Positions 61,444 through 64,000 of a DNA stretch of 64,000 bases are shown in pieces (position 1 is the first letter of the stretch; every line of letters begins with the position of its first letter). Made by a program: the position numbers and the translations under genes. Source of the DNA: Hyalella azteca (Eukaryota > Arthropoda > Malacostraca > Amphipoda > Hyalellidae); the NCBI RefSeq assembly GCF_000764305.2, contig NW_025930752.1:62001-126000 (forward strand), read 5' to 3'. Below the pieces are notes generated by a model, which saw only the letters and a program-made list of their open reading frames with translations, did no database searches and had not been told where the DNA came from.

Positions 61444-64000
61444 CTTTTCTCTGATCCGCGGCTAAACTTCGTCAATTTACAAGTTACGTCGCCCAAACTT
61501 TAATGCCGTCCGCACGCAACCAGGCGAAGAACTTCAGCCCCTTTGTGCCTGCTACGTCGACCACGCGTTGCATGTTTCACGACGATAAATTGAATTTTCA
61601 ATAAACTAATTTTTACCTAAATCATGATGATTACTTTAGTGATTGGTCGGGTCAAACATGCATGGATGCACTATCCGTGATAAGAGCAAATTATTCCTTT
61701 TGTTTAGCGGAAGTCAATTCAGAAATATGACCTTAATTCAATGTAATCAATTAATTCAGAGAGATATCTCTCTCTTCAATATCTCTTCCTTTCAGAAATA
61801 ATTAATATCTGAAATAATAATTTCTAATATTAGGGTCTTTTGGTCTTATACGATGGTTCTAAGAGTGAAAGTTCGGACAACTACGCCTGATCAAATTTAT
61901 TTGAAACAATTTGTTCATAAATAAGTAAACGTATAATTGTTCACAGTTGCTACAACGCTGATAAAGTTTCTTAAAATAAGGAAAGACAAAATGGCAAGCC
62001 TGCAAGTTTGTTTTAAAAAAGAAATATCATGTTGATAGTAGTTATGAAAATTATTGCAAACACGATCGATTTTGTCAGAAAAATAACTGAGAAACTTGCG
62101 GTCTCTAGTGAAGTTTTCGCATTGAAATCATTTTCTTTTCTTAATACTCCGAACTTATAGTAGTAATTCGCGATTTTTTCAAAAAAGGCAATGAACAAAT
62201 TCCTAACGATAGTCAAATTTCAAGTAAAATTACCCGTGGTAATAATTTATTTAATAAGATGATTTAACATAATTTAAAGAAGATAATTTAAAAGAATACA
62301 TAGCCCATAAATGGTTATGATCTTAGATGCCACAAGATCGTGCCCTCGAGAGCAAGACAGGTCCACGGTAAATGCACGCCATTGTTGAGGATAAACATCG
62401 TTCGGCGCGCTCTGTAAACAAACCGCTTGCTTTAATTGTCTTCTATGAATGATAAGCGGGCTTGCTGCACTGAGCATCGCAATGCATAATGATGTCCTGT
62501 AATGATTCATATCTAACGTAACTGGAATATTGATTCATAAAATTTATATTGTTATTAGTTCGTTTCATTGTTATTAGTTTCATCATTATTTGTCGCGTCA
62601 ATATGTAGTTTTTTTTTATTTGTCTCATATTTAGTACCACTATAGCGCCTTTTACTGTTGCAGTCGTGAACTGAATTTTGGCAGACGAAAAAATTTCATG
62701 AATGTCTGTCAAGAAATTAGATGCTCAGTTATATATCCAGCAAGAAAATATTTAAATTTAAAAACTTAATTGTGTTGACCGAAGAATGGTCGTGGCACAG
62801 CAAGACCGTTGCGCTCTTTTTGATGAAGTCTCATATTAAATTTGTATGTCGATTCTTCTTGTAATTAATTTGAGAGAAAAAATAATTTTCAAAATGAATG
62901 AAGAAATTTATTAACATTACCTAAGAAATTCGCTCCTTTTGCAAGCAGATGCTTTTGTCGACCTTGTTTAAAGATTTCCTTCCAGTCAGAAGCACCTACA
63001 GCAGAACGTGCATGTCGTCTTGCAGAACTCCTCTGTTCAGGATTTCGAGTTCTCATATTCTAGCTACAAGCAACATTTACCAAGTGTAATGACGTCAACG
63101 GGTTCCTTTCATTATAGGTTCCACAAATAACTAAGTGCCAACCAACATTTCTTGTGCTTGTAGGTTAACAGAATCCGGTTCAGACGTAGTTTTATTGAAG
63201 GAGTCGAGAAGCAGGAACAAAGCGACAGAGGAGGGAAGTACTTCAGACTTCTTATACCTGCAATTAAATAATCACATGCTTAATTACAGTAAAAGTAACA
63301 AGATATCATTAGCCAATTATAACGCAACACTTACAATTAATTACAAGTACACATTCAGGTACAAGCGGCCGACTGCCCAAGTTACAACGAATAAAAATAA
63401 CCTGGAAGCAAGCCTTTTCTATGGTTCGGGCCCTGTTGCCAAACATCAGCTTCAAAATAATCCAAGTTAATAAGTTAAATCATTACAACAAGGGATAGGT
63501 GAGTTTTAATTTGATAAAATGAGTCTTTCAAATAGCGTTATCTCTCTTAAAGAGCATCGTAATATTTTGCATCGTTTCACTTACTTTCGTATTGCATGAA
63601 CTATAGTTTTTATTGATGTCATACACTCAGTGTTCATCAGTAGCTATTTTACAATTTCGTTGATTTGATTCAAGGAAATTTTTGAAATAGTTTTTGAAAA
63701 AAATAGGGATTGTAATGAAAATCATGCACCCAAAGTTTTTAATCGCTTGTAAATTAAAATGCTTCTAACTTATGGGCGACACGTGTTTGGTACAGGTTCA
63801 AATGTTATAAATTTCCATATGTATTGAATTACATTGATGCAGAATAAATGCCCATGTAACAGTACTGGCCGTACACCAAATTTTAAATGCATATGCCGAA
63901 CTTTAAACGGTGTATCAAATGCCAGCAAACTTCAACCTCATCCTAACTCTTTACAAATTTGTTATGTTACTCTTATTAGGAGTGAATTTACGGGAAACTT
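61444..64000. other. Non-coding, one weak exon-like patch
   Basis: AT-rich. At about 63164-63260 an acceptor-like tgtgcttgtag precedes a + frame (LTESGSDVVLLKESRSRNKATEEG) that is mildly protein-like, with a possible donor gtactt at 63239. No family recognised. Confidence 0.35.

Overview
The window looks like nuclear DNA from an arthropod, most likely an insect. It is AT-rich and almost free of genes. Protein-coding signal occurs as spliced exons, there are no bacterial-style operons, and the repeats are typical eukaryotic mobile elements (a hAT DNA transposon, a Penelope-like element, a Ty3/Gypsy remnant and a small inverted-repeat element) plus many minisatellites. I cannot name the species. 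Nearly all the long open frames are chance or repeat-driven.

One gene is well supported. At 5.6-7.1 kb a TATA promoter drives a two-exon gene on the + strand for a secreted 289-residue glycine-rich structural protein. It has a 9-nt coding micro-exon, a signal peptide completed by exon 2, a Val-Pro/Lys-rich middle and about 19 GG[VI]GGG[FL]-type repeats. The layout (TATA box, tiny first exon with the intron interrupting the signal peptide) is that of insect cuticle and secreted structural protein genes.

From 7 to 32 kb I see only intergenic or intronic sequence with decayed pieces: the second copy of an inverted-repeat element (11.8 kb; first copy at 4.2 kb), a 20-bp minisatellite (10.3 kb), a pyrimidine-rich degenerate array (14.0 kb), a GC-rich islet (16.9 kb), a dead Ty3/Gypsy reverse transcriptase (19.1-19.8 kb) and an unidentified open stretch (24.1-24.7 kb).

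From 32.6 to 36.4 kb lies a nest of mobile DNA. A 1267-bp non-autonomous hAT element (8-bp target duplication, 15-bp terminal repeats, broken transposase C-terminus) sits inside a degenerate tandem repeat. Next to it is a Penelope-like element bounded by a 12-bp duplication. It carries 218-bp inverted terminal arms with hammerhead-ribozyme-like cores, a fragment resembling the Penelope N-terminus, and a 27-bp minisatellite in place of the missing reverse transcriptase and endonuclease.

From 36.8 to 61.5 kb there are further minisatellites (units of 22, 53, 24, 37 and 36 bp), short duplications, an AAT microsatellite, and two weak exon candidates on the + strand: a possible gene 5' end at 49.9-50.4 kb and a possible 3'-terminal exon at 58.3-58.5 kb. 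The rest of the window shows nothing I can support. No RNA gene or CRISPR array was found.
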